Positions 50,401-58,735 are shown, counted from the first letter of the stretch. The stretch is DNA of 64,000 nucleotides from Micropterix aruncella (GCA_944548615.1 OX155961.1:25802469-25866468); one strand, 5' to 3'. Translations and numbers: made by a program. The notes: generated from the sequence alone by a model not told the origin.

Positions 50401-53400
50401 AAGCGGTGTCTTCGAAGATTTTTTTTCAGATTTCGAAACAGAAAGTAATCTAAAGGAGCCAGATCAGGACTGCTGGGTGGGTTATTGAGCTACTGAAACC
50501 CGCAGCCTAATATGGTAGCTTGCGGTTTTCCTAACGTGTACAATGGTGCGTTATCTTCAAGGGCACGCATGGTGTAAAATTCTCTCATTATTGGGCTTCT
50601 CTCTAATTGAATTTTGCAAAATCGCAGTCGTCTTATGTGGCATGAATTCTAAAAGCCAAATCCTCATCCCAGAAGAAAATTGTCACAACTTTGCCAGTCA
50701 ATTTCTGCACACTAAAATTTTTAGTGTTGGGCGACGTTCTTTGTTTTCACTGCATTGACTTCATTTTAGACTTGGGTTCTTTATCATACACCCATGTTTT
50801 ATCAGAAGGCACTAAACGTCGAAACAAGTAACGAGCAGAGAGGTCAGATAACTAGGACGTGTTCTTAGCCACGTATGACTTATGACTATAATGGTGATGT
50901 ATATAGATGCGATACAGTAACATAGATTTCACTTTTAGGTGAATATTACAATGATGGAAATTCTTGTGGCGTATGCTACGGTCCATCGGATAATAACTGT
51001 CTAAGTTGCAAATCTGCACTATATTTAGAGGACACGAGGTACGTTAAACTTTCATATATATTTTATCATATTATTCACACTAGAATTTAAGGCGGTCCAT
51101 AAGAGCCGGATTCAATTTAAATTTAGTTGCCGATCCCTAAAAGAATCTTTTGGGTATTTTAAACTTTATTTTACGTTTTATCTTCCTATTACGACTAGAA
51201 TAAAAACCGTTCATAACAGATTTTTTCTTACATAAGAGCCAAATTTCGATTTAAATTTGGCGGCCGAACACTAAAATAATATCTTTATATGACTGCCCAA
51301 CAAAGAAGGAGTGTAATGAGTTTAGGGTTCATTTATGTATGTTTGCCGTTTCTTTATTCCACTATAACTTTTGAACGCTTGAATCGATTTAGAAGTATGT
51401 ATGTAGAACCGTTATACAATCCCAAGTATCATAGGGGACTTTCACTGTCAAAATATCAAGTAAATAATTGTCTGAATGTCGAAATCTCCAAAGTCAATCA
51501 ATTAACATAAATATATCGTGTTTAGTGTCAATTGAAAGGTCTAATTGAGTCCATTCCGAAAATGTACATATATCTATATGAATAAATACTTATACCACAT
51601 TTTTTTTTATAAAAAACCGAAAATATATTTTTTTAAATAAGTATTTCACTTTTTGTAACGGCAGTCGTGTTTTTTAATCCTTTTTTATATTTACTTGTTT
51701 AAGTATATATAAACTGGCGCTCTAATGATCTCTCATTCCGCCCGTGCCGTCTGAGTGGTGAGTAAGACTAGTCTGACCGAGCAAGACTAAACCACCTGCC
51801 AAAACGCTCACGGGGCCGAAAGATAGCAACCGATTTTACCAATTCTTATTACCGATTTTTTCGCCTAAAAATTGTATACCTAGATGACAGTAACAAACCC
51901 ACCAGAGCATGCGATGCGGTGACGTAACCGCAGAATATAGTTGTTCTTTTCTTGCACCTAGGTTACCTACATACTTAGGCTGAAAAGAAAACACGCCCAA
52001 ACCGTAGTTTACGAACGTTACAAGCTGTACAGTTTTGGTCCGCGAAGTAAATACTTTCATACGTTTTATACGCTGAAAATGTCAACTGGAAATGTTAATT
52101 ATTCAGATGCAGCTTATGAAACCCAATTTTGTTCTCTTTCAAGCACGTACGCAAGGCATCATATTAAAAAGAGATCGATGCCAAATTAGTTTGTTATTCA
52201 ATAGGTAATGAAGAAAAAAATAATATCGAATTTATACGTCGTCATTTATATAGAATGCATTTAATTTGAATCGCTTTATGTGAATCGCCTTTTACTTACG
52301 GCATAATTGGATGGGGTGGATGTGGTAAGACCCTGCTAAAGCCATTGCAAGTTCCGCAGAAATGTATATTAACCCCTCAAATGTGAGGCGTCCCTTAAGG
52401 GATGCCTTGGCAAAATGTATACAAAATGTATATAAATTTATATAAATGTAAATATAAATGTAAATGTGCGCCGCTTTATAGTAATCCGCTCTATAGTAAT
52501 GCTATAGCTCTATAGTAAACCCCGCTCTATGTAAATGTAAATGTAAATGTAAATATAAATTTATATACATTTTGCCGTAGGCAACCCGAGCTAATCGCCA
52601 TTCATTTGAGGGGTTAAAAATTATTCTACGTATACCATATCGCTATCCCACCAATGAACTTTATAAGGAAGCTAAAGTCCTTGATTGTATGCAACTTTTT
52701 CTAAAAACTTCCCTCTTAATGCTAATTTTGCTATTGATTGATAATTTTCTATTTTTGGACAATAACTCAAATTTAGGAATAATTTAGAACCGAAGACCAA
52801 CGAGACAAGTTTTAGAAAATAGCCTTTTAATACCCAGTATGAAAACATCATTTGGATAAAGACGCCGAGATTTTACAATCTGATCCATATGGAAATAGAA
52901 ATGAATTTGACATTTAGATAATTAAAAATAAAATAAAGAAATGGTTATCAAATTATGACAGACTAAATATACATCAAATGCTAGAAATTATAGTTTAATA
53001 AAACTTACGTGCACAAATTATAAAAATATTTTAAACATGTATGTTGAGTATATTTTAACAAACTACCAAAATTTATTTGACTTTGTTGTTATATATTATT
53101 TTAACAATGACTTGTATTTTTTTTAAATAGTTATTTTTATATTAAATTCTATATTATTTAACACTAGTACTAATTAGTACTAATTATGCACAAAACTGTT
53201 TCATGTATAGGGTATGTAAAATTTGTAATACGCAGCTCGGCGATATTGACGTATTCAATACGTCATCATTCGCTCTTAAGAAAGCAATTATTAATGATGG
53301 TATTGATTTATCATTGTAATCGCAATATATAATATATTATAAATAATATTTATTCAAGAATATCTTTAAATAATATGTATGTCTATATTATGGAACGTGT

Positions 53401-56400
53401 ATTTACATAAAATTTTATTTACCTATTATGACTCCTTTCTTCCCAGTTCCCACCTGTCCCTATGAGTGTTAGTTAATTCTTCAAAAAAATTATATTGTTG
53501 TGTTTAAATTATGAATGTTTAAGTGGAAACATGTAATTAGCTTTATTTTTTTTTAACCTAATAATTCTGTAACAAATTTATTGTAACAGCTGTATGTTTC
53601 CTTAAAAATAATAAAATAAAATAATAAAATAAAAAAAAAAATAAAATAAAACATTATCTTATATATAAAAATGAATCGCCGTGCGTTAGTCTCGCAGGAT
53701 CTCGGAAACTACACGACCGATTTGAATTATATATCTTTTATATTGTTTGGCTTGATTCAGGGGTGGTTTACAAAAAAAAAATATTTAGAAAAAACCCAAA
53801 GGAACAGCTAAAAAATCGAAAAAATCGAAATTAGTACTTCTAGGGATGGCCACTTCGTATTTCTGTCAATAGATGGCGCTCTCTATATTTTCTAACAATA
53901 GATTCTATTGTTTGACAGCTACGCCATTCATAATTCATTCCGCGCGACTGTGTGAATTTGTTATTACATTTAACGTCGTTTTTTCATTTAAAAAAGGTAG
54001 TGGGATTGGAGAATAGATTTGTTCACTTTGATCAGCCATTATATAAAGGTAAATAGACTTTGCAGGCTTATACATAACTACAAATTTGGCCTTAGTCTGA
54101 GGATTTCAATATTGTTAAGTTCTCAAGGAATGTTCGACAGATTTGAGTGACTGAAAACAATTCCGTGTCTTTTTACAGTGTTCATTATAATGCCGAGGAG
54201 AATAGGTAACATAGGTCGTCGAAGTCAGTCAAATGCGCGGCGATCTACTTCACGTGCAAGCCGCACTGATGACCAGCGAGCGACGGATAATAAAAATAGT
54301 CGTATTGGCATTGTCGGAATTATGTTTGAGAGCGACTGAAAATGAACGACAAGCGAATATATTGAGAATGCAACAATTTCGTGCACAACATACACAACGC
54401 CAGCAATCACGACAAAATCAACATGACCGATTGCGCCGTCGCAGTGTTCCTGTCAACCTGGAACAAGCGGCATTCCATTACGATCCGGAAATCGATTACG
54501 GTGCGGAGAGATCAGTAGCAAGACTTTCACCTTCCCTTCTCCGACAGACTTACTACTTCGTACATCATCCCTCAAACAGTTTTGATGAAAAAACCAGTAG
54601 GGCAGTCCCCACCCTAAACAATGTAGTATTTTCTGACCTTATATCGTCCCGGTCCCCTGGCTTGGACATCTTATTTACAGACGGCTCTAAGGCAGAGGTT
54701 AGAAATTGTGTGGGCGTGGGAATTTTCTACCACAACCGTAGAGTAGTCATGTTGTGAATTTATATTACTAAGTTTACCTTATACACACATTTTAAATTAT
54801 TTGATTTTGTTTGTATTTCTTTTGATAAATTATTGACCTATTTATCCGTTGCAATATGCTATGATATCCGTGTTAGTCCGTTCTACAATATTTCTCATTT
54901 TGCTTTCATGAGTGTAATTCTTGATTTCTTCCTCTTCTTTGCTATGGTGTGGATTTGAAATTTTAACATCTTAGTCTGCTGTGAACATGCCCTTCAAATG
55001 ATAAAGCTCTTTTCGTTTTCCTGTCAGATCCTATAGATCGTAGACCACAGCCGATTTATTTTTAACCGACTTAAAAAAAAGGGGGAGGTTATAAATTCGA
55101 TCGTATATTTCTTTAAATGTTTGTTACTTTAGAAATCCCTCATTTATGAATTGCTTTGGAAAATTCTTTTTATTTGAAAGGATGTACTTCCAGATTCGAC
55201 ACATCTTTATCAAAATTTTGTTCTGATGATGTGATCCATGAGGAATTGAAGGAACTCCTCAAATATTATCATATGAAGTTGAAAATTTACATGTTGGTTC
55301 AGCTCCGATGACAATGCATTTTATATAGCAAGCATGCCCTGATTCTATACCCAGGATTGGCTCCCGACGAGGGGACTACTCAGCGGTTAACAGCACAGTC
55401 ACGAAATTTTGTATATGCATTCAATTATGACAGCCCGATCTAAGTTTCATCAAGGCAGGACTGCGGCACCCAGGGTTGACTTCCAACGAGGGAACTCCTC
55501 AACGGTCAACGGCTCAGACACGAAATTTTGTATACGCATTTAATTATGATAGCCTGTTCTAAGTTTCACCATGACATGGCTGCTGCACTTATAACAAAAA
55601 ATAACTCGGTTATTTTTGTTTACATTTTGTTTATTACCTGCAACTTCGCATTACGAAGATCTAGGGGCTAATTTTCTTGAGAAAAAATACGCTTTCTTTG
55701 ATATGAAATATGGTCGTAGCTATACCGTACCACCCACGTTATACTTAATCCGTTTTCACCGTAAGCATGGAATCGTCCATCGATTAAGACTAATTCACCT
55801 CCGAAGAACAAATATGAGGGGCTAAACGTCGCCGTCATACCGGTTGTGTTCAAGGCATGTTATACAAGTGGTACCTACTTTTAATTCCTTCCATGACCTG
55901 ATTTTTTCGCTTACTGTCCGTTACACTTTTTTCGTGTGTCCTTTCAGCAGTTTCATGTATATCACCTTCGGTCTTTTTTCCATAATGTTTTATTCTATCT
56001 ATCTTCTTATATCTTATATATAAAAATGAATAGCCGTGCGTTAGTCTCGCAAGATCTCGAAAATGACTCGACCGATTTGAATGATTATTCTTTTGTTTTG
56101 TTTGCCTCGATTCAGGGGGGGTTTACAAAAATATATTTAGGAAAAATTAAAAGAAACAACTGAAAATCGAAAATATAGAAATCGGTCTTTTTGGGAAATA
56201 AGCCCCTTTCAATAGATGGCGTTCGCGGCGATCCTATTGTTTGACAGCTGCGCCATCCATAACTGTTATTCATTGCGTGCGATTGTGTAAAATTTCAAAA
56301 AGTCGAAAAGTCGAAAAAGTCGAAAAAGTCAAGAGTCGAAAAAGTCAAAAAAGTCAAAAAAGTTGAAAACGTAGAAAAAGTCGAAAAAATCGGAAAAGTC

Positions 56401-58366
56401 GAAAAGTCGAAAAGTTGGAAAAGTTCAAAAAGTCAAAAAAGTCGAAAAAGACAAGAAAGTCGAAAAATGCAAAAAAGTCGGAAAAGTCGAAGAAGCATTA
56501 TTATTTTATCATGTAAATTAAATACATTGAATTTATTTTAATTATAAAACGATTTTCATTTAATCACCGAACGAAACTCAAACCGTACACGATTCGGCCA
56601 TATTATAGATTTCAATGAATTGGATTTGGAAGGTTGATATAATCAATAAACGCTTATGAAGAGTTACAAACAAATCAATTTTAGGTGGTACAAAGTTCAC
56701 CGGGTCATCTAGTATTAGATATTAATGACTTTTTCTTTTTTTTCTTACTTATAACTTTATTTTTCTCTTTATTTTAGTTTTAAAACTATTCTGTTTTAGT
56801 TTTAAGACATTATTGATTATGTAATGGAATTGCATTTTATTTATTATGTTATTTTTTATAAAAAAAAATTGAGGACTACATTTTAGGGCAATTTAGTGTT
56901 ATCAGCATTTTACTAAAACTTGTACATATTTGATTGTAATATTAGGGTCCTGTCCACCTTAGAACGGTCTAGTCCCAGTTGGTTGACAGAATCAAATAAG
57001 CAAAAGGTTAAAGTTTTGCCATTCGGTTCCTGTTATTTTTGTGAGCAAATCAATGTTTTATAGTATTTAATTTTTAAATAAATAAATAAATTTCATCTGG
57101 TTTTTTACGGTATGTTCAAGGATAATAGAGTTTTTCTCTACTAAAGAGAATACTTCCTCTGTCTAATATTATAAATGGTTGAACGCTGTATTTTTCTCTT
57201 TAGGTGTGTGGATGCGTGCACATTCGGAAAATTCGCGATTGCGAATCGCTGTTCTCCGTGTCCTCACGCATGTTCATCCTGCACATCAGCGTTGAACTGC
57301 ACTTCCTGCCGTCCAGGTCTTCGACTCCAGTCTGGGGAATGTCGAGCCACCTGCGCTCCAGGTTATTATGGTGATAGAGGCGACTGTCTCAAGTGTTATA
57401 TCAGCTGTGGTACGTGCAGGTAATGAATACTCTTGATTTAGGTTTGAAATACGTGTCATTAGGTTTTGTAGATCTTATGTCACTAAACCTCATGCCGTAT
57501 AATTTTAATATTGATTTGTAAATACTGACTTCACAAAACTGCCGTGCCATAATATTTTTAAAATAAACAATTCATGAAGGCATATACATGTTAGTTACAA
57601 TTATTCAAAATTATTAAATACGGCATCAAAAAATCCACTAAACAGACTGTTTTTGAATCGCTACTACATAGTTATCATCGTTGACAAAGCTGGTTTATGA
57701 TTTTACGATGGATAGTATAGATTATTAGTTAGAGTAACACTCGTACATATCATTGGTTATATAAAATATTAGATTTCTCAAAGAATAAACATGCGTATAT
57801 GGTTTAAAATAATAATAAAATAAACGAATTTGTAAGTCTTAGCTCTTGTGTTATTATTGTTACACTTGGTTTTAGTTGGGTTTATGTAATCAACCAGTCC
57901 TTTATAAAAAAAACCATTAACTATCAATGTTATTATAGATGGCCAAATAAATGGATGTTAGTTTCGCGTTCAATGCTATTAGCGCCACCTACATTTCGCC
58001 GGCGCAGAAGGGTTGCGAAATCGTACAATGCAGTTGTGTAATCCAATACCGTATATAATCAATGATAAAATAGAAATTCGAGACAGTATTTTATAGATAA
58101 TAATTCGATCATGTTATCTGTTACCGGTAATAACCCGACACGTCATTATCACATCAGAAACTTTTATTTTAAACTCCGAAGTACGAGTGCATGCAAGTAT
58201 AATTGTGTTTTCTCCAACTCTAGCGGGCCGCAGCGCGATGAATGTGTCAGTTGCCCGGATGGTTGGCAACTTGCGGCGGGGGAATGCTTCCCCGAATGCC
58301 CCGAAGGATTCTTTAAAACCAACTTTGGCTGCGAAAAGTGCCACCGCTTCTGCAGAACTTGTAAAG
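37917..58366 (+). CDS. Fur2: Furin-like protease 2 (proprotein convertase), 14 exons, both ends missing
   Basis: A secretory-pathway, calcium-dependent serine endoprotease cleaving proproteins after basic residues. Exons: 37917-38021, 38102-38239, 40300-40434, 40503-40662, 42679-42826, 42900-43055, 43537-44357, 44436-44658, 44725-44912, 44971-45127, 47705-47976, 50939-51038, 57204-57419, 58224-58366. All introns are GT-AG and every junction keeps phase, giving 987 codons plus one base. Order: prodomain end with RTKR cleavage site (38135-38146); catalytic domain with Asp at 40390, His at 40575, oxyanion Asn at 42967 and Ser at 43688; P domain; then CxxCxxxC furin-like repeats. The cysteine-rich tail and near-complete identity pattern fit insect Fur2 rather than Fur1. 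Missing are the signal peptide, early prodomain, later repeats and any membrane anchor. No internal stop or shift was seen, so the gene is probably functional. Confidence 0.95.
38102..38239 (+). CDS. Fur2: Fur2 exon b: prodomain cleavage site and start of mature enzyme
   Basis: [18 protein letters not shown] carries the autocleavage site RTKR|D. It ends in [13 protein letters not shown], the conserved entry to the catalytic domain. 46 codons, phase 0 on both sides. Confidence 0.93.
38325..38480 (+). mobile_element. LINE 3' end in a Fur2 intron
   Basis: Matches 8590-8700 (AACTCGGAAAAATT, GCCCACCTAACTA, TATCTAGGCGGGTCAGAGTA) and ends near AATAAATAAAATAG. Only a LINE tail remains. Confidence 0.6.
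38481..39427. other. AT-rich Fur2 intron sequence
   Basis: No gene or clear repeat; strongly AT-rich, with unclassified stretches. Confidence 0.4.
39428..40193 (-). mobile_element. Non-autonomous Helitron, complete, inverted
   Basis: Reverse copy of 23164-23967: starts CTAGCTGACCCGTGCCC and ends TATAATATTAGTATAGA, flanked by A and T as expected. 766 bp, without Rep/helicase. Its left edge ends about 107 bases before Fur2 exon c. Confidence 0.87.
40300..40434 (+). CDS. Fur2: Fur2 exon c: catalytic Asp
   Basis: 45 codons: [17 protein letters not shown] then [17 protein letters not shown]. Catalytic Asp codon at 40390-40392. Phase 0 on both sides. Confidence 0.96.
40503..40662 (+). CDS. Fur2: Fur2 exon d: catalytic His
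   Basis: Contains [18 protein letters not shown] then [10 protein letters not shown]. Catalytic His codon CAT at 40575-40577. The 68-base intron before it is short, and it ends in phase 1. Confidence 0.96.
40800..41110 (+). other. Possible solo LTR-like segment
   Basis: Starts near TGTTTGCCCTGCCAGAAAGC and includes an AATAAACAATCC poly(A)-like site and a unique GC-richer stretch. No paired LTR, primer site or gag/pol frame was found, so this is only suggestive. Confidence 0.2.
41111..41549. other. No recognisable feature (Fur2 intron)
   Basis: Contains GCGCCATGTTGGAG twice 27 bases apart (about 41231 and 41258). Otherwise unremarkable. Confidence 0.35.
41565..41657 (+). repeat. 16-bp minisatellite in a Fur2 intron
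   Basis: About five units of AGCAGTATTGACAATG/A with AGC or GAAC starts at about 41598, 41614, 41630 and 41646, strictly 16 bases apart. Confidence 0.85.
41715..42390 (+). repeat. Family B copy in a Fur2 intron
   Basis: Contains CCATTGGCCACCCGATCCC, ACCGCTAACATCAGATAG, GGTCGCGCAACCGACTTCGA, GGTATAAAGTGTTGGACTTTCACGG and GAAAGTGGACTGT, in family B order. The 90-codon - strand frame is not conserved between copies. Confidence 0.7.
42679..42826 (+). CDS. Fur2: Fur2 exon e: substrate-binding region
   Basis: [20 protein letters not shown] then [20 protein letters not shown], the S-W-G-P-x-D-D-G block that lines the convertase specificity pocket. Phase 1 in, phase 2 out. Confidence 0.95.
42900..43055 (+). 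CDS. Fur2: Fur2 exon f: oxyanion-hole Asn
   Basis: [20 protein letters not shown] then [11 protein letters not shown]. Asn AAT at 42967-42969 is the oxyanion residue seen in furin-type enzymes. Confidence 0.95.
43537..44357 (+). CDS. Fur2: Fur2 exon g: catalytic Ser and P domain
   Basis: The largest exon, 821 bases. [20 protein letters not shown] holds the catalytic Ser (TCA, 43688-43690). Then [11 protein letters not shown] and the whole P domain (SCKGTF-like [51 protein letters not shown]) to [10 protein letters not shown]. The donor GTTATA at 44358 is weak. The phase fits exon h, but the frame is also open for 14 more codons to a stop at 44399-44401. Confidence 0.95.
44397..44402 (+). terminator. 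Fur2: Possible alternative poly(A) signal in Fur2
   Basis: AATAAA overlaps the in-frame stop TAA (44399-44401) met if the weak donor at 44358 is not used. This could yield a soluble form ending after the P domain. Confidence 0.35.
44436..44658 (+). CDS. Fur2: Fur2 exon h: linker after the P domain
   Basis: Reads [20 protein letters not shown], then a Ser/Asn-rich linker, ending [20 protein letters not shown] at the first cysteine repeat. Phase 1 in, phase 2 out, donor GTAAGT. Confidence 0.8.
44725..44912 (+). CDS. Fur2: Fur2 exon i: furin-like cysteine-rich repeat
   Basis: [20 protein letters not shown] then [19 protein letters not shown]; CxxCxxxCxxC spacing is clear. Ends in phase 1 with donor GTATGT. 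Confidence 0.92.
44971..45127 (+). CDS. Fur2: Fur2 exon j: cysteine-rich repeat
   Basis: [21 protein letters not shown] then [20 protein letters not shown]. The intron before it is 58 bases; donor GTGAGT, phase 2. Confidence 0.92.
45480..46360 (-). pseudogene. LINE RNase H and C-terminal fragment
   Basis: The - strand reads [20 protein letters not shown] then [20 protein letters not shown] (RNase H DSKAA, HxGxxGNExAD motifs). After a break comes [20 protein letters not shown] and [13 protein letters not shown], a CCHC-like end. Same general class as the LINE at 12147-15282, 5'-truncated, inside a Fur2 intron. Confidence 0.85.
46361..47448. other. No recognisable feature (Fur2 intron)
   Basis: AT-rich intron sequence. 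No coding region seen. Confidence 0.35.
47449..47531. repeat. (TC)n(AC)n compound microsatellite
   Basis: About 26 bases of TC followed by AC repeats with two interruptions. Confidence 0.95.
47705..47976 (+). CDS. Fur2: Fur2 exon k: two cysteine-rich repeats
   Basis: [19 protein letters not shown] then [20 protein letters not shown]. Acceptor ATGTCAAG is weaker than CAG but keeps phase (AG|C, Ser). Donor GTAAGC. Confidence 0.9.
48190..48735 (+). repeat. Family A, near-complete copy in a Fur2 intron
   Basis: Begins ACTTTCCTGGCCCACCAATT, has TTAAGCTGAAATTTGACATG, GGTCCATCAGTGGGCG, CCTTGTCAGGCCGAAATCAC and ends TTGCAAGGAAAGTCTTGTGG. The most complete + copy, about 545 bp. Confidence 0.85.
48740..48990 (-). 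repeat. Family E repeat, inverted
   Basis: Reverse complement of 17190-17480 (GGTCTGAGCCCAGGTTAAAT; TTGATAGGCACTCCTGTG). Confidence 0.6.
49008..49241 (-). mobile_element. TTAA-flanked MITE, family 1, inverted and eroded at one end
   Basis: Inverted copy of 52369-52617: AAATGAATGGCGATTAGCTC, then GGGGTTTACTATAGAG and the inverse of GCGCCGCTTTATAG. It ends CTAGGGGTTAA with the TTAA at 49238-49241. The left CCCC end is mutated. Confidence 0.75.
49242..49944. other. No recognisable feature (Fur2 intron)
   Basis: Unique-looking sequence with a short inverted pair (TGGCCACCAAAAAGG / CCTTTTTGGTGGCCA, about 49279-49312). No coding region seen. Confidence 0.4.
49945..50185 (-). repeat. Family A, inverted 5' half
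   Basis: Inverse of the core (TGATTTCAACCACAATCTG, CCTACATGCCAAATGTAGG) through CTTCATCTCGAAAAAAATCG and CGGTACTTTTCCTGCCGGG at the left end. Confidence 0.8.
50280..50870 (-). pseudogene. mariner-like transposase, C-terminal relic
   Basis: The - strand reads [20 protein letters not shown] then [16 protein letters not shown], the conserved C-terminus (PPYSPDLAPxDYxLFxxLKxxLxGxRFxSDEEV). An eroded catalytic region with many stops continues upstream to about 50870. Dead copy inside a Fur2 intron. Confidence 0.85.
50939..51038 (+). CDS. Fur2: Fur2 exon l: cysteine-rich repeat
   Basis: [20 protein letters not shown] then [13 protein letters not shown]. Too short for an open-frame search but has a TTTTAG acceptor, GTACGT donor and matching phases on both sides. 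Confidence 0.87.
51039..52285. other. Fur2 intron with minor repeats only
   Basis: 51340-51400 resembles 29800-29860. No domain in the open frames at 51289-51510 or 51836-52060. Confidence 0.35.
52290..52890 (+). pseudogene. LINE RT C-terminal fragment split by a MITE
   Basis: [20 protein letters not shown] before the MITE and [20 protein letters not shown] after it form one RT region, equivalent to [20 protein letters not shown] and RKPYRYPSEKLFEEFSVLE of the LINE at 62406. The MITE sits between QKCI and KI-type codons, so the LINE was there first. Confidence 0.8.
52369..52617 (+). mobile_element. TTAA-flanked MITE, family 1 (piggyBac-type target)
   Basis: TTAA at 52369-52372 and 52614-52617. 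Perfect 11-bp inverted termini CCCCTCAAATG (52373-52383) and CATTTGAGGGG (52603-52613). Internal inverted blocks (GTATATAAATTTATATAAAT; TAGTAATCCGCTCTATAG; GCCGTAGGCAACCCGAGC). About 241 bp between the TTAAs, no coding frame. The TTAA duplication and C-rich ends fit piggyBac-mobilised MITEs. Confidence 0.88.
52891..53656. other. AT-rich Fur2 intron sequence
   Basis: No coding region. 53520-53650 ends in AATAAAATAAAATAATAAAA-type A-rich sequence that may be a LINE tail. Confidence 0.4.
53657..54530 (+). mobile_element. Helitron 5' part with Rep/helicase N-terminal coding relic
   Basis: Starts TCTTATATATAAAAATG after an A, with CGTGCGTTAGTCTCGCAGG, the same end as 56012. From 54191 the coding starts [20 protein letters not shown], then after a frame change [20 protein letters not shown] and [18 protein letters not shown]. 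The last fits the start of the Helitron Rep/helicase protein. No CTAG 3' end before the LINE piece at about 54540, so it is truncated. Confidence 0.7.
54233..54757 (+). pseudogene. Chimeric open frame: Helitron N-part fused to LINE RNase H N-part
   Basis: 174 codons without a stop. Residues about 25-100 belong to the Helitron Rep N-terminal region ([29 protein letters not shown]). About 105-174 match LINE RNase H ([20 protein letters not shown] then [11 protein letters not shown]), where FTDGSK is the first catalytic strand. The join is near 54535-54560. No further catalytic motifs of either enzyme are present. Confidence 0.65.
54758..55061. other. AT-rich Fur2 intron sequence
   Basis: No feature recognised. 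Confidence 0.35.
55062..55600 (+). repeat. TTAACCGACTT-type interspersed repeat
   Basis: Begins TTTAACCGACTTAAAAAAAA then GGGGGAGGTTATAAATTC, the left end of this repeat. Two tandem units of about 119 bases start at about 55351 and 55470 (CCCAGGATTGGCTCCCGACG / CCCAGGGTTGACTTCCAACG). Matches 36065-36535 in reverse. Confidence 0.75.
55601..56011. other. No recognisable feature (Fur2 intron)
   Basis: Short frames at 55616-55853 show no domain. Confidence 0.35.
56012..56712 (+). mobile_element. Non-autonomous Helitron with internal minisatellite
   Basis: Starts TCTTATATATAAAAATG and ends TTCACCGGGTCATCTAG. It is flanked by A (56011) and T (56713), the Helitron target rule. A short hairpin (GGTGG...TTCACC) precedes CTAG. 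701 bp with no Rep frame. It holds a degenerate minisatellite at 56298-56492. Confidence 0.85.
56298..56492 (+). repeat. About 9-bp minisatellite inside the Helitron
   Basis: Roughly 20 degenerate units of AAAAAGTCG (variants AAAAGTCG, AAAAGTCA, AAAAGTTG) in a row. Confidence 0.9.
56935..57110 (+). mobile_element. LINE 3' end in a Fur2 intron
   Basis: Matches 61000-61100 in reverse (CAGAATCAAATAAGCAAAAGG; GTTTTGCCATTCGGTTCCTG) and ends with an AAATAAATAAATAAAT tail. Confidence 0.65.
57204..57419 (+). CDS. Fur2: Fur2 exon m: cysteine-rich repeats
   Basis: [19 protein letters not shown] then [19 protein letters not shown] and [19 protein letters not shown]. Acceptor TTTAG, donor GTAATG, phase 2 both sides. 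Confidence 0.92.
57870..58080 (+). repeat. Family D repeat in a Fur2 intron
   Basis: Aligns with 19030-19250: ACCAGTCCTTT, TTATTATAGATGGCC, GCGCCACCTACATTTCGCCG, GTGTAATCCAATACC. Confidence 0.55.
58224..58366 (+). CDS. Fur2: Fur2 exon n: cysteine-rich repeat, last one in view
   Basis: [20 protein letters not shown] then [26 protein letters not shown]. Acceptor ACTCTAG keeps phase with exon m. The GTACTT donor in phase 1 shows that more exons follow; none was recognised up to 64000. Confidence 0.9.
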
Positions 58367-58553
58367 GTACTTAATACTAGTTGCTTCGCGGGCGCTAACT
58401 TATTCGAGAATGGCGTTATATCGCTCCGAGTTTCCCAGAGTTTAGAATGTTCGTGCGGGGCGGCAACAATGTAAGGATTTACATTACGGAGAGAGTTGAC
58501 TTTTTCGCTATGAACGCGCGGTAAACTCGGAATAGACCGCTATAAATATTATG
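58367..58553. other. Sequence after the last visible Fur2 exon
   Basis: Presumed intron sequence. No exon or repeat recognised. Confidence 0.35.
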
Positions 58554-58554
58554 T

Positions 58555-58735
58555 TACGACCCGGTGGCATAGTGGTTAGGTCGCCTGATCTTACTTTGCA
58601 TAGTCCTGGGTTCGATTCCCACCTGTGGACCATTTTCCGTTGGGATACAATTAACGGAATTGTATTTTTAATTCTGAAAATCGAATGCAATAACAAGACA
58701 CACGCTTACACACGTTACACGCATACATATGTACA
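58555..58735 (+). mobile_element. tRNA-derived SINE
   Basis: Pol III A box TGGCATAGTGG (58565-58575) and B box GGTTCGATTCC (58609-58619), 33 bases apart, in a tRNA-like head. The body ends AATCGAATGCAATAACAAG then ACACACGCTTACACACG, shared with 26294-26455. It is not a tRNA gene, since the acceptor stem does not close. Confidence 0.82.

Noticed and set aside
58555..58630. Possible tRNA gene
   Set aside because: A and B boxes are good, but the acceptor stem does not pair, and the body and tail are shared with another copy, so it is a SINE.
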